This document shows positions 26,101-32,504 of a stretch of 64,000 bases of DNA, in pieces. This stretch comes from Lithobates sylvaticus. Its lineage: Eukaryota; Chordata; Amphibia; Anura; Ranidae. Every line of letters begins with the position of its first letter. The stretch's first letter is position 1. The notes below the pieces were generated by a model that had not been told where the DNA came from, did no database searches, and saw nothing but the letters and a program-made list of their open reading frames with translations. Location of the stretch: contig CM053028.1 of assembly GCA_028564925.1 (NCBI GenBank), forward strand, positions 437,043,071 to 437,107,070, read 5' to 3'. Made by a program: the position numbers and the translations under genes.

Positions 26101-29100
26101 ATAATAAGATATAATAAAAAATATACATTAGTATTAATAATAAGAGAGTACTAGGGTTAATCTGAGAACACCAAATAAATATATCACCATATAGGGTTCC
26201 CTAAAAATCATTTATAAAACAGTTGATATCAAATTCTATATTATGTCCGAACGGGTGAAGGGTCTGCATTTTATGTATCCAGAAGGATTCGCGTTGGCTC
26301 AAAATATTGACCTTTTTAGTCCCCCTCCAATGGGGATGATATTTTTCTATTGCGCAAAACGACAAAGTGGAGGGGTCGTTATTATGATGAATAGCATAGT
26401 GTTTAGAAATGCTATGTTTGGGATAACCATTAATAATATTTTGGGCATGCTCTCTAATTCTTTTCCACATTGGTCGTTTAGTACGACCAATTTACTGAAT
26501 TTGACAGGGGCACTGGAGGGCATATACGCATCCCTCTGTTCTACATGTGATGCAATCCTTTATTTCATACTCTTTTGAGGTAGCCAAGAATTTTTCCTTT
26601 TTAGTATTCTTTCTTTTAGTCCTAACACAAGCGTAGCACTGTTTAGACTGAAAAAAACTTTTCCTGAAGAAAATTAAAAATCTGGTCTTTTTGGAGGGTC
26701 TATTGTGTTTTTAGAAATGTTATCCCTTAATGTCGCAGCTCGTTTATAAGTGAATTTAGGGCAAGGCAATAATACCACCTGTTTAAGATGTTTGTCAGCA
26801 ATTAATATGGGCCAATGCTTTTTGAAAGCTTTTTCGATCTTCTTGTGTTGAACTCCATAATTAAGCATAAAAGGCATAGAATCTTGATAGATATTCTGTT
26901 TTGGTTTATCATTTATTAATGTTGGTCTGTCTATTGCGTTTACTAATTCAATCTGGTGTCTAATATGATTTTCCTCATAGTCTTTTTCAAGGAATCTCTG
27001 ACTGATGAGATCTACTTTCTCTCTATAATCTCCATCATCAGTGCAGTTTCTCTTTAACCTCAGGAATTGTCCTTTTGGTACATTTAGCAACCAAGGGGCA
27101 TAATGGCAACTCTTCATAGGTATATAACCATTCCTGTCAACCGTTTTGAAAAAGGTTTTTCTTTTGAATTTTCCTTCTGTCATAGAGATAGTAAGGTCCA
27201 GAAAATGTATTTGCTTTTTATAATGTTCCCTTTTAAAAAATATGCTCTGATCATTTTGATTGAGTTTATTCAGATAGTAGATTAATGCAGTTTCAGTGCC
27301 TTTCCATATAATAAATACAGCGTCGATGTATAGCTTATATAGAAGTAATTCTTTTGGTGGATCTTGGTAAATTGCCTTTTCTTCCCATTGGGCCATAAAA
27401 ATATTAGCCACACTAGGGGCAAACTTTGCCCCCATGGCTATACCCTTGCTTTGTTTAAAATAAGTGCCATTGTGCCAGAAATAGTTATGTGACAGACAAT
27501 AATGTAAACTCTCTAATAAGAACGCTCGTTGTTTCCTTGGTAGTTCACTTAGATGTTTTAATGGCCATTGGGTTGCTTTAGTTGCTTGTTGATGACCAAT
27601 GATTGTATACAGAGAATTCACATCTGCTGTGGCTAATAGACAAGGACCATCTACCGTCACCTCCATTTGTTAATAATAATCTTCCCGGAAGTCCCTCATC
27701 ATAATGTGCTGTTCTCAGCACACGAGTTCCCGCTGTCGCAATAGGACATTACTGCGCATGCGCGGGCGTCCTGGGAATACCGCAGATGATTGTACAAAAT
27801 GGTAATGAGATAATTGTTTTTTGTCCTTCTATTTACACTATAAAAAAAAAAAAACACTATCGCTAGGCTCATTCCTCCAGATGAAGCCACGTGTGAGGTG
27901 GTGAATCTAGTAGAGGTGGAGCCTGGCGGTGGAACCTTATCACAAACAAGTGAGATCTTTGATGTAACATATATGCTTTTAACCTTTTAAATAAATGTGA
28001 GTAGTATACTAGCTGGGGTGGAGAGGAGAGGATCATTTATAATCCCAATGATATTGCACTATTGGAGGCACTTTTTTCTCTTTTCATGTACTGTTGAAAC
28101 CATCAGTTGCCACTGTGGATTATATTTGGATATGAGTTGGAACAAACACAGTGGGAGGAATCTCTATTAGTCCTGTATCATTATCTGGGTTCATGAAGGT
28201 CTAAATTAGAAACCAGTAAGGAGCAGTGGAGTTGTCTTTGGAAGGATTATTGCACATAGTGCAAGGTGTGTTTGACCCCCTCAGGGTCTTGCAAGGAGGT
28301 AAGCGACTACTGCATGTGGTGGCAGGAGCACTTTACACTTATGCCCCGTACACACGGACGGAAATTCCAACCACAAAATTCGTCTGATTTTTTCCGACGA
28401 ATTTTGTCCGACACTGGTATTGCATAAACACAGTCGGACAAAGTTGTCGGAAAATCCGATCATTCTGAACATGGTAACGTTCATTGCGTACGACGGAACT
28501 ACGTAGAGGCTAGTAGCCAATAGGTTTGGTCTCCTAATTTGATCTGAGCATGCGTGGCACTTTGTCCGTCGGAATTCTCTACACATGATCAGAAAAAGTC
28601 AGATCGGATTTTGTTGTCGGAAAATTTGAGAGCATGATCTTAAATTTTTTCCGTCGGAAGTTCCGACGGAAAAAGTCAGATGGAGTCCACACACGGTCGG
28701 ATTTTCCGACAACATGGTCCGATTGGACATTTTCCATCGGAAAATCAGACCATGTGTACGGGGCTTTAGAGGTTGTGTGGAGTAAAGAAATACTTTGCAC
28801 CTCTTCGTGTATCAACAGAGGAGATTTTCACTTTATTGGACTTTGTTTTTGTTTTTTTTTTTTGCACATTAAATTGTGCACATTATTATTACCATCATCA
28901 TTGGACATTTATTTTCAACTTATCACATTTTGAACAGGATCAGTATTGTTATTGTTTGTATTTGTTAATTATTGATGTACGCTCTCACATTAATATTTTA
29001 ATATTGTTATTTCATGTGTGAGCACTTTCTAGTGACAGCTGCAGCATTTCTGGCAGTTTGTACTTATATATGTAGCGCCGGCTGGCCCGAGGCGACCCAT

Positions 29101-29903
29101 CTGAGAGGTTAGGCCCGAATCTCGGAGCCTACTGATCCAGGGATGGTCCGGGGCCGTCTCATCTGAAGGGAGAGGTCCAGAAACTGAAGGACCAAGGGGA
29201 GGACTCTTTCAGGAGAAGACCGTGCGCAAGGCTGGTATCTCTGGAGGAGCCTGGAGACTCAGTTGAAGGACGCAACCCGGATCATTATACCTACATGGAA
29301 ATATTCTTAAATCTCTCAGTGCCGCTTAAGTTTAAATTCACAAGTCTGTGGCAGAGACTGTGTCAAATACCCCACCGGTTGCTGGGTCCAGTTAGAGGGG
29401 CTTATTCGGTGGTGGCTGGATCTAGTGAGTGGAACTATTGTCTTCTTGATCTAAAAAAGAGATCTTAAACCCGCAGTACCAGGTGCCTGAACTCCTCCTT
29501 AACCCTTTGACCCTTTTATTGAAAGACTGCTTTTATTTTGAATAAATAAACATAAAAAGGACTAAGTATTGGAAATTCACATTCTTTGGGCCACTTTCCA
29601 CTGGATCCCCAAGACGGAGATGCAAGCAGGTGAGGTAACGGTAAGCCCAAATAAAACCTTTGGGGGTTAGTGCTACATATATAATTCACCATTATACTAC
29701 ATAGTAGCGCGCAACTATTTCTCTTTTAAATTTACATGACAATATCGTTTTTGTAGCAATTGTGTATGCTACATTAATTTTTTTGCTATATTTTTATTTC
29801 CATGAAAGTGGAGTTACTATTGTGTTTATAATAAGGGATACATACTGCCTTATATACTGTACTTACTTTGTCGAAGTAGCCATCCGCTTTTTACATAAGC
29901 CAT
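5031..29903 (-). CDS. PLEKHB2: PLEKHB2 (evectin-2), complete 7-exon coding region
   Basis: Evectin-2 is a small PH-domain protein of recycling endosomes that binds phosphatidylserine and supports endosome-to-Golgi traffic (family knowledge). Coding exons are 29867-29903, 20843-20995, 18483-18585, 16031-16070, 12786-12866, 5855-5954 and 5031-5158. All junctions keep frame with GT donors and AG acceptors, giving 213 residues against about 222 in human. The start is MAYVKSGWLLRQ, matching the family N-terminus. The PH domain covers about residues 2-107 and keeps Lys20, the residue known for phosphatidylserine binding. Residues 112-172 form a Pro/Tyr/Gly-rich linker clearly diverged from the mammalian one, with PPPY at 137-140. 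Residues 192-213 are the hydrophobic C-terminal anchor (LAGAATGMALGSLFWGF). Introns are about 8.9, 2.3, 2.4, 3.2, 6.8 and 0.7 kb and full of transposons. PLEKHB1 is less likely: the DNDGDLAMGMLAGAATGMAL tail and the ILKRWKKNWFDLW block fit PLEKHB2. The 5' non-coding exon(s) and promoter were not located. Confidence 0.96.
5855..5954 (-). CDS. PLEKHB2: PLEKHB2 exon, Tyr/Gly-rich linker
   Basis: This 100-base exon encodes residues 139-171 plus one base: PYGYDQHPGTYPVQGSQVIY and then TRDGQAYTAYAAQ. It matches the human PPGTQVVYAANGQAYAVPY pattern. The acceptor is TTGTCAG and the donor GTGAGA. Confidence 0.93.
6069..6371. mobile_element. hAT-type MITE (CAGGGCTGGTGC family, copy 1)
   Basis: The termini are CAGGGCTGGTGCAAGG and TGGTAGCACCGGCCCTG, flanked by perfect 8-bp duplications TTGCCAAC (6061-6068 and 6372-6379). 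It sits in the 6.8-kb PLEKHB2 intron. A larger copy with an internal minisatellite is at 55020-55659. Confidence 0.88.
7155..8449. mobile_element. hAT-type non-autonomous element with internal minisatellite
   Basis: The termini are CAGGCCTCAAATTTT and AAATTTTGAGCCTTG, with a perfect 8-bp duplication GTCTATTG at 7147-7154 and 8450-8457. The 1,295-bp interior has inverted repeats around 7310-7570 and a G-rich minisatellite. No transposase is encoded. Confidence 0.88.
7620..8235. repeat. 22-bp G-rich minisatellite
   Basis: About 28 tandem units of a 21-22-bp motif (cacagtgagtctgcaatggggg and variants) inside the hAT element. Since 22 is not a multiple of 3, all three minus frames stay open and give artefactual 197-217-residue frames rich in Pro/Cys/His. 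Variants drift along the array, from tgaatctgcaagggggc on the left to ggtcacgctgcaatggtgg on the right. Confidence 0.92.
9215..9359. mobile_element. Short palindromic hAT-type MITE
   Basis: The termini are CAGTGATGGTGAACC and GGTTCGCCATTACTG around a near-perfect hairpin (CATGATGCTC/GAGCATCATG). The flanking 8-mers GTCTACAC and GTCTAGAC match at 7 of 8 positions, a hAT-type duplication. Confidence 0.85.
9360..10509. other. Intronic sequence with a small inverted repeat
   Basis: No gene or classified element seen. An inverted pair near 9943-10025 (ggctggggattta/taaatccccagcc) and further 'ccagggat' repeats to about 10390 suggest an old palindromic element. The open frame at 10063-10383 has no recognisable domain. 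Confidence 0.4.
10510..10988. mobile_element. Palindromic MITE (TTAAAGTGTATCTAAAC family)
   Basis: The left arm TTAAAGTGTATCTAAAC and ATATATTGCAG is mirrored on the right by CTGCAATATATG and GTTTAGATATAATTTTA. A GGATGGCTACGC section and AT-rich arms make up the interior. No coding capacity. Confidence 0.65.
11049..11403. mobile_element. Harbinger-type MITE (GGGCCAGTTCACACC)
   Basis: The termini GGGCCAGTTCACACC and GGTGTGAACTGGTTC are flanked by TAA on the left and TTA on the right. The interior holds repeated 'gtgcgtttttggtgc' motifs. It is related in style to the GTTCACA-ended elements at 13387, 21873 and 57838. Confidence 0.75.
11709..12193. mobile_element. TTAAAGTGGTTGTAAA-type MITE
   Basis: It starts TTAAAGTGGTTGTAAAGGCAG and ends AGTATCACGTTAA, a decayed inverse of the start. 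An internal inverted pair (aaggttttttatcctaatgca/tgcattaagataaaaaagcctt) forms a hairpin. Diverged relatives lie near 14310, 36345, 40213 and 59050. Confidence 0.6.
12786..12866 (-). CDS. PLEKHB2: PLEKHB2 exon, proline-rich linker
   Basis: This 81-base exon is in phase 0 on both sides and encodes 27 residues starting NILPPPLLYDQG and ending YSEFDAPP. The acceptor is CCATAG and the donor GTAAGT. It aligns only loosely with the human linker, but both are Pro/Tyr-rich. The final PP joins the PY of the next exon to make PPPY, as in human SSPPPYTAY. An additional optional linker exon in the neighbouring introns cannot be excluded. Confidence 0.85.
13203..13357. mobile_element. hAT-type MITE, 155 bp
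   Basis: The termini are CAGGGCCGGGACAAGG and CCTTGTCCCGGCACTG, flanked by perfect 8-bp duplications TATGCAGG (13195-13202 and 13358-13365). It is inserted in the left arm of the palindromic MITE. Confidence 0.9.
13387..13759. mobile_element. Harbinger-type MITE (GACTGGGTTCACAC)
   Basis: The termini GACTGGGTTCACACTGGTG and ATGTGAACCGGGAC are flanked by TAA on both sides (13384-13386 and 13760-13762). The interior is rich in 'cgcat' and 'gatgcg' motifs. Confidence 0.85.
14632..15057. mobile_element. Harbinger-type MITE, GCCCCATACACACGG family, copy 1
   Basis: The termini are AGCCCCATACACACGGTCGG and its complement at 15057, flanked by TTA and TAA. The interior contains the conserved block GAACGTGGTGACG...GGCTAGTAGCCAATAGC...GAGCATGCGT. 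Further copies in this window: 19301, 24017, 28342 and 36918. Rolling frames rich in Ser/Asp/Arg are artefacts of the repeated tccga motif. Confidence 0.88.
15120..15725. mobile_element. Palindromic MITE with long inverted arms
   Basis: The left arm (CTGTGGAAGTTAATAGAGCC, TTTCACTTTAATGTAAAGTTAA) pairs with the right arm (TTAACTTTACGTTAAAGTGAAA, GGCTCTATTGACTTCCATAG). A second inverted pair inside (CAGGGTCACTGAGATGG, CCTGAAGTCCTGG against AGGACTTCAGG, CCATCTCAGTGACCCCAGTG) makes a two-part hairpin. No protein. Confidence 0.7.
16031..16070 (-). CDS. PLEKHB2: PLEKHB2 exon, end of PH domain helix
   Basis: This 40-base micro-exon completes Leu98 and encodes AWETALQDARTKT (99-111), the C-terminal helix of the PH domain (human AWKFTLQDSRTNT). 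The acceptor is TTTCTCAG and the donor GTATGT. It is too short to be found by open-frame length and was located by family similarity and phase. Confidence 0.93.
16071..17399. other. PLEKHB2 intron, no classified element
   Basis: The open frame 16384-16803 (139 residues) has no recognised domain and no splice or family support. The rest is AT-rich intronic sequence. Confidence 0.4.
17400..17766 (+). mobile_element. LTR-like remnant of an endogenous retroelement (fossil)
   Basis: The sequence TAATAGATAAACGCAGGCGATACA (17617-17640) is followed by TTTGGGGGCTCGGACG, which resembles the LTR end and proline-tRNA primer-binding region of retroviruses. The same LTR end recurs at 17742-17765 after about 100 bp. 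The left limit of the LTR is uncertain. It is a broken copy with almost no internal part. Confidence 0.4.
17767..18482. other. Intronic AT-rich sequence
   Basis: AT-rich sequence with a TATATGTACAGTATA-type low-complexity stretch at about 18225-18320. No gene or classified element seen. Confidence 0.4.
18483..18585 (-). CDS. PLEKHB2: PLEKHB2 exon, PH domain second half
   Basis: This 103-base exon encodes residues 64-98. It reads VSLPEGKSKDCCLQIICHEG and then KVMNLIAESTDDC, aligning with human QPPDGKSKDCMLQIVCRDGK and LCAESTDDC. The acceptor is CCACAG and the donor GTATGT. Entry and exit phases (two bases each side) match the neighbouring exons exactly. Confidence 0.95.
18835..18953. repeat. 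Perfect-arm inverted repeat
   Basis: GATACATTCAGAGCTTCCGG and TCTCGGTC on the left are mirrored by GACCGAGA and CCGGAAGCTCTGAATGTATC on the right, separated by about 60 bp containing gacgtcac. It is probably the hairpin centre of a MITE or a Penelope-type inverted terminal repeat. Confidence 0.8.
19301..19699. mobile_element. Harbinger-type MITE, GCCCCATACACACGG family, copy 2
   Basis: The termini TGCCCCATACACACGGTCGG and CCGTGTGTATGGGGCA are flanked by TAA on both sides (19298-19300 and 19700-19702). The internal block is in the opposite orientation to copy 1. Confidence 0.9.
19755..20498 (-). mobile_element. 5'-truncated L1-type LINE, 3' end of ORF2
   Basis: The minus-strand frame at 20498-20100 reads GTMSHIWYFCPKIYVFWEKV followed further on by MIPGSIKSIKKGILKYCLTA and MGEMRSLEER. 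This is the C-terminal region of vertebrate L1 ORF2 after the RT domain. The 3' UTR follows and ends in an A-tract (poly-T on the plus strand at about 19759-19771). Everything upstream of the ORF2 C-terminus is missing, the usual 5' truncation. It lies in a PLEKHB2 intron in the same orientation as the gene. Confidence 0.85.
20843..20995 (-). CDS. PLEKHB2: PLEKHB2 exon, PH domain core
   Basis: This 153-base exon encodes residues 13-64. It starts with the split Ser13 codon and reads TILKRWKKNWFDLW and then EDKVLMQLDCIDIRVG, the PH-domain strands with the basic phosphoinositide/PS-binding loop (Lys17, Arg18, Lys20, Lys21). The acceptor is TAAAG with a weak pyrimidine tract; the donor is GTACAT, a weaker variant. 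An open frame extends upstream to a chance Met at 21047, but splice phase and the family sequence place the true edge at 20995. Confidence 0.95.
20996..21872. other. Intronic sequence without classified element
   Basis: No credible gene. The 21082-21462 minus frame has no domain. The 21400-21800 stretch is LTR-like in composition (gtgtgcttcaggagccttgtgagtacagcc) but has no clear ends. Confidence 0.35.
21873..22186. mobile_element. Harbinger-type MITE (GCCCAGGTTCACATT)
   Basis: The termini GCCCAGGTTCACATT and AATGTGAACCTAGGC are flanked by TAA on both sides (21870-21872 and 22187-22189). No coding content. Confidence 0.87.
22187..22793. other. Unclassified intronic sequence with purine tract
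   Basis: It contains a G/A-rich run at about 22540-22610 (gagagggagagggggggagag). No gene identified. Confidence 0.4.
22794..22980. mobile_element. Palindromic MITE (GGTTGATTTACTAAAACTGGAG, family A, copy 1)
   Basis: The termini GGTTGATTTACTAAAACTGG and CCAGTTTTAGTAAATCAACC frame an imperfect hairpin containing GCTGATTGGCTAC. An uninterrupted copy like this one serves as the reference for the split copy at 42488-46985. Confidence 0.85.
22981..24016. other. Unclassified intronic sequence
   Basis: It includes an (AAT)n microsatellite near 23517-23532 and part of a Tc1/mariner-like MITE near 23640-23750 (ATTATGCTCGTAATCCAAGG, TACCACTGTA). Otherwise nothing identified. Confidence 0.4.
24017..24320. 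mobile_element. Harbinger-type MITE, GCCCC family, copy 3 (internally shortened)
   Basis: It starts TGCCCCAACGTGGTGACG and ends GTACGGGGCA, flanked by TAA on both sides (24014-24016 and 24321-24323). About 120-150 bp present in other copies is missing after the first TGCCCC. It abuts the outer tip of the left Penelope arm. Confidence 0.85.
24451..25686. mobile_element. hAT-type non-autonomous element, TAGACATGTGCA family, copy 1
   Basis: The termini are TAGACATGTGCA and TGCACATGTCTA, with perfect 8-bp duplications GTTTCTAA (24443-24450 and 25687-25694). The right arm of the Penelope element preserves the empty site (GGTTTCTAATTTAGACC as complement), proving the insertion. The interior has a long inverted repeat (about 24596-24735) and a 20-bp minisatellite at 25289-25430. 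No transposase. A second copy is at 38819-39815. Confidence 0.92.
25289..25430. repeat. 20-bp minisatellite
   Basis: About seven units of aatcttttctctctacgtcg and close variants (atgtcaa, acgttga, acatcaa) lie inside the hAT-type element. The open frame crossing it is an artefact. Confidence 0.9.
25967..26034 (-). ncRNA. Hammerhead-like ribozyme fold in Penelope terminal repeat
   Basis: On the minus strand stem I pairs CGCTAGGCTC with GAGCCTGGCG (G-U allowed) and CCTC with GAGG. Then come CAGATGA (consensus CTGATGA), a CCAC/GTGG stem II, GAAAC, and a 2-bp stem III before GTT. One core position differs from consensus, so activity is likely reduced or lost. Penelope terminal repeats are known to carry type I hammerheads. 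Confidence 0.7.
26201..27666 (-). pseudogene. Penelope-like RT plus GIY-YIG endonuclease remnant
   Basis: The RT part is about 330 residues (27666-26674). The endonuclease part is 26470-26201 (NPSTLSF-type core 'NNDPSTLSFCAIEKYH', 'RESFWIHKMQTLHPFG'). Typical Penelope proteins are about 700-800 residues, so the N-terminal third is absent. RT and endonuclease pieces are in separate frames. It is not a host gene although it lies in the large first PLEKHB2 coding intron. Confidence 0.85.
27861..27928 (+). ncRNA. Second, inverted hammerhead-like fold of the same element
   Basis: This is the plus-strand counterpart in the right arm, with the same stem I (CGCTAGGCTC/GAGCCTGGCG, CCTC/GAGG) and CAGATGA. 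The downstream core reads GAATC where GAAAC is expected, so it is probably inactive. Confidence 0.65.
28342..28765. mobile_element. Harbinger-type MITE, GCCCC family, copy 4
   Basis: It starts TGCCCCGTACACACGG and ends GTACGGGGCT, flanked by TTA on both sides (28339-28341 and 28766-28768). It abuts the outer tip of the right Penelope arm, in the same orientation as copy 3 at the left tip. Confidence 0.88.
29071..29677. mobile_element. Solo LTR, TGTAGC...GCTACA (fossil)
   Basis: A 607-bp LTR starting TGTAGCGCCGG and ending GTGCTACA, flanked by TATA on both sides (29067-29070 and 29678-29681). AATAAA lies near 29541. The ends match the Ty3-type LTR at 675 and the solo LTR at 36821. No internal region remains. 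Confidence 0.75.
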
Positions 29904-29914
29904 ATCCTCGGCTT
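29867..29914 (-). CDS. PLEKHB2: PLEKHB2 exon with start codon
   Basis: The acceptor is a T-tract ending TTTCAG just upstream of 29914. Eleven bases of 5' UTR precede the ATG at 29903-29901. The coding part reads M-A-Y-V-K-S-G-W-L-L-R-Q plus one base and ends at a consensus donor GTAAGT (29866-29861). Because an acceptor precedes the ATG, at least one non-coding exon must lie upstream, at higher coordinates. The first strand of the PH domain starts here. Confidence 0.95.
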
Positions 29915-30468
29915 CTGAAAAAAAAAAAAACCTACTGAAAAGTTTTATAATGCAATGTAGTGATGGTATGAAAATCTGAAATGAGTAATCAAATCAAAGC
30001 TTGCCTTTGTTTTCAGTTTTTGATAGAGTGGGGAAAGCTGAGAGCCTCTGTTTAATGCCATTTGTGACTTTTTATGGTGACCACCTATGGTCAGGGTAGA
30101 AAGTCAACCAGATTGGACGCAGAGAGCAAACCAGCCACTTATTTGGCAGCAAGAGAGGGTGACTACTGTCCTACATATAGTGGAGAAAAAAGTAGCCACC
30201 CTCTACCAGGAAATCAGGTCAAAGCAGCAAAAAAATGAATTTGGAGATTTTGAGAAGGCTGACGAATACAAACCTGAATACATTTTTTTTAAATCAGAGT
30301 TTAGTGTCACTTTAATAAAAAACAAAAAAACAAAAACCTCCATACATGTGGTAACATGGCTATGAAAAACACATCTGTCCCTTGAGATGAGCTGTCTGCT
30401 GAGACACCGGGAGTGTGTTGCTAGGCAAGACAGCGCACACAAGTTATATAAAATAACACCAACATCGG
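29915..30468. other. Sequence upstream of the PLEKHB2 start exon
   Basis: It contains no recognised gene. The frame 30087-30365 has no domain. It is part of the 5' intron or flank of PLEKHB2. Confidence 0.4.
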
Positions 30469-30910
30469 TATACTTGGAGATTGAATACTTTTATTTTTGA
30501 CTATATATATATATCCATACATGCATATATATTTTTACAATAGCTGTTATAGTAGATAACATCTACTTATTTTGACCTAATTTAATATACATACTAAATA
30601 CTCGCTTTCAGCCTACCCTACTCTCCCATGCATGCACCTGCACCATTGTCACCACTATTCCATCTCCTCATCCAGGTGCCTTGATCCAACACCCCACATT
30701 GCTTTAGTGTACCATGCCTCCTCAGCTCCCGTGGTGGAATTGGCACCCTGGACTCACTCTGTGCCACCCAGTGCATACTACATTCACTGCTTGGATCGGT
30801 AAGTGCATTCGGCAAGCCTATTCAATAAATACCCCCTCTCCACACCTTTGCAAGTTTTTCGCAATTAATTGACACTCACTATACCTATATATCTTTCAGA
30901 ACCCTGTGTT

Positions 30911-30969
30911 GCATCTGCTCCTGATGAGTGGAAAAGTATCCACGAAACGCGTCGAGCTATATTTGATGC
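30911..30969 (+). ncRNA. Type I hammerhead ribozyme, array copy 1
   Basis: In order: GCATC, T, GCTC (stem I 5' strand), CTGATGA core, GTGGA/TCCAC stem II with loop AAAGTA, GAAA, C-G-C-G stem III region, GTC cleavage triplet, GAGC, a 7-nt internal loop, GATGC (stem I 3' strand). GCTC/GAGC and GCATC/GATGC pair perfectly and all core residues match the hammerhead consensus. Stem III is only A-U and C-G with a 2-nt loop, but ACGCGT is a palindrome, so two molecules could share a 6-bp stem III. Predicted cleavage is after 30953. Confidence 0.88.
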
Positions 30970-31317
30970 CACACTGACAACTTTTATGCCCATCCATGTT
31001 TTGATTTATCCATTAAGTATTTATATACTTTTTAGACTTTTTATTCAATGATTTCGTGAGCATAGCTCCCGGGTATGCCACTGTTCTGTATTTATGGACT
31101 GTAACAATGCTTTACTGTATTACCAATATCTACATTTGTATTCTTTACTCTACCACTGTTCATACCACTGTATGATTATGTATATGTTCTGTATATTTAT
31201 TGGCACTAACAACAATGCACTTTGTATGATGGTGTCTATGTTCTATGTACTCAATTTGCATCAATAATAATACTTTATTACATTATATTACCCATTGAAT
31301 ATTATATATTTACTTCC

Positions 31318-31323
31318 AATAAA
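31318..31323 (+). terminator. AATAAA polyadenylation signal in array terminal repeat
   Basis: AATAAA within TTCCAATAAAACCAG, about 350 bp past the ribozyme. It recurs at 33339 and 35360. Confidence 0.45.
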
Positions 31324-31463
31324 ACCAGTAATATTTTACTTCATGATTTTCACCTGCTTCATTTAAAGTCCATCCTCCCCCTTTTTCCCTGTATACATTT
31401 TCGGGATGGAGGTGCCTACTGGTCCTCAATTTAAAGTCCCACCTAATTTCCTTTTTTTGTTCA

Positions 31464-32504
31464 TAACAACAGGATGGAAGTAGTTGAAAATAAACCTAAC
31501 CGGATTAGCAGTGTCCCCCTGCCATCCAATGTATTAGACTGTCCCTTTTGGTCGCAAGCCATGTTTGGCTTGCATACCCGGGACAACCATTGATCACATT
31601 TTGAACTTATATGTTTGTCCAGAAATTAACCTTTTTGGTTACACACAGACTGTGACATCCCCCGTCTATGTCTTAGATTCATTGCAATGCTTCCCTCTGC
31701 ACATCTATGCCCCCTACAGTGCTCTGTACTGCCCTGGCCCGTTGGCCTCGGTGACGCCCCATTGGGTTGTTTTTCCACCATGGGAGCTGCGATGCGCGCA
31801 AAGGGCTCCTTTCCCCTCTCCCTACAGTGGGATCGGACGGGTTGCCTTGCGCGCATCGGCGCCACGGCTCTCGCGGTGTGCGCAAGACGGGATCTCCACG
31901 TCATGACGCCACCGCGGAGTTTACCATCCTATTGGTCTACGCTGGGGATCTATTAGCGCCAATCACCAGGCGGATTCACCTGGGTTGGCTGCTTCCTCCC
32001 CCCCAATGTTGGCCAATTACACGTGGCGTTGGGGGCATGGCTATCACTATATATACCCCATGGTGGGAGTCGGCTGTCTCCACGGCGTGTCTCCTCCTGG
32101 GGTTTCCTGCACACCAGCAAACCTTTCCTTGGTGATGCATACCTTGCAGTGTATCGGGTAAGTGCTCCTGGATCTGGATTCTTTTGGTTTTCTTATTCAC
32201 TCACATGTCATTTTCACTTTGCTTGCTGTTATTCTGTTTTTTCCACATATTTTTTTGCACACAACCAGACCATTCCCCTCACCCATTACACACCTAGTAG
32301 CCACTTACATACATACCACAACACATTATTCACTCCACTCATTTTCTTTTTCCACTCTCACCACCACACTCCACACACACTGCTACTATGGCCCCTTTAC
32401 TCACAATTTCCCTACACACACACACACTCCTTTTTCTGTTTCACACTATCCCTTTCTTCCTACTTTCACATCCTGCACATATACACTCTTTTTTTCACAT
32501 ATTG
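31464..32504 (+). repeat. Array body segment, copy 1
   Basis: This 1,041-bp segment recurs at 33485-34525 and occurs only between terminal repeats. It includes a GC-rich CpG-containing block (about 31730-31920), CCAAT and TATA motifs, a GTAAGT donor-like site at about 32158 and a pyrimidine-rich tail. No protein domain. Confidence 0.8.
32003..32056 (+). promoter_or_regulatory. CCAAT/TATA promoter-like block in array body
   Basis: CCAAT at 32003-32007 and 32013-32017 and CTATATATAC at 32047-32056 are spaced as in a Pol II core promoter. The block recurs at +2,021 bp. A transcript starting about 30 bp downstream would cross the next terminal repeat and its ribozyme about 0.85 kb later. Confidence 0.5.

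Larger units (their letters stand above)
24321..28341 (-). mobile_element. Penelope-like element with inverted terminal repeats
   Basis: The minus-strand coding region includes an RT (27666-26674) with ADVNSLYT, the GIAMGAKFAPSVANIFMAQW block and a downstream fingers/palm region typical of Penelope-like RTs, then a GIY-YIG-type endonuclease tail (26470-26201). The terminal repeats are inverted: the arm at about 27806-28341 is the reverse complement of the arm at about 24321-26094, which a hAT-type element interrupts at 24451-25686. Each arm carries a hammerhead-like fold. The coding part is incomplete at its 5' end and in more than one frame, so the copy is dead. Inverted partial copies are usual for this class. 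Confidence 0.85.
30484..31463 (+). repeat. Array terminal repeat, copy 1
   Basis: This 980-bp segment recurs at 32505-33484 and 34526-35505. It starts AATACTTTTATTTTTGAC and ends CTTTTTTTGTTCA. It carries the hammerhead (30911-30969) and AATAAA (31318-31323). A CTTTCAG acceptor-like site (30894-30900) sits just ahead of the ribozyme. Confidence 0.85.
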
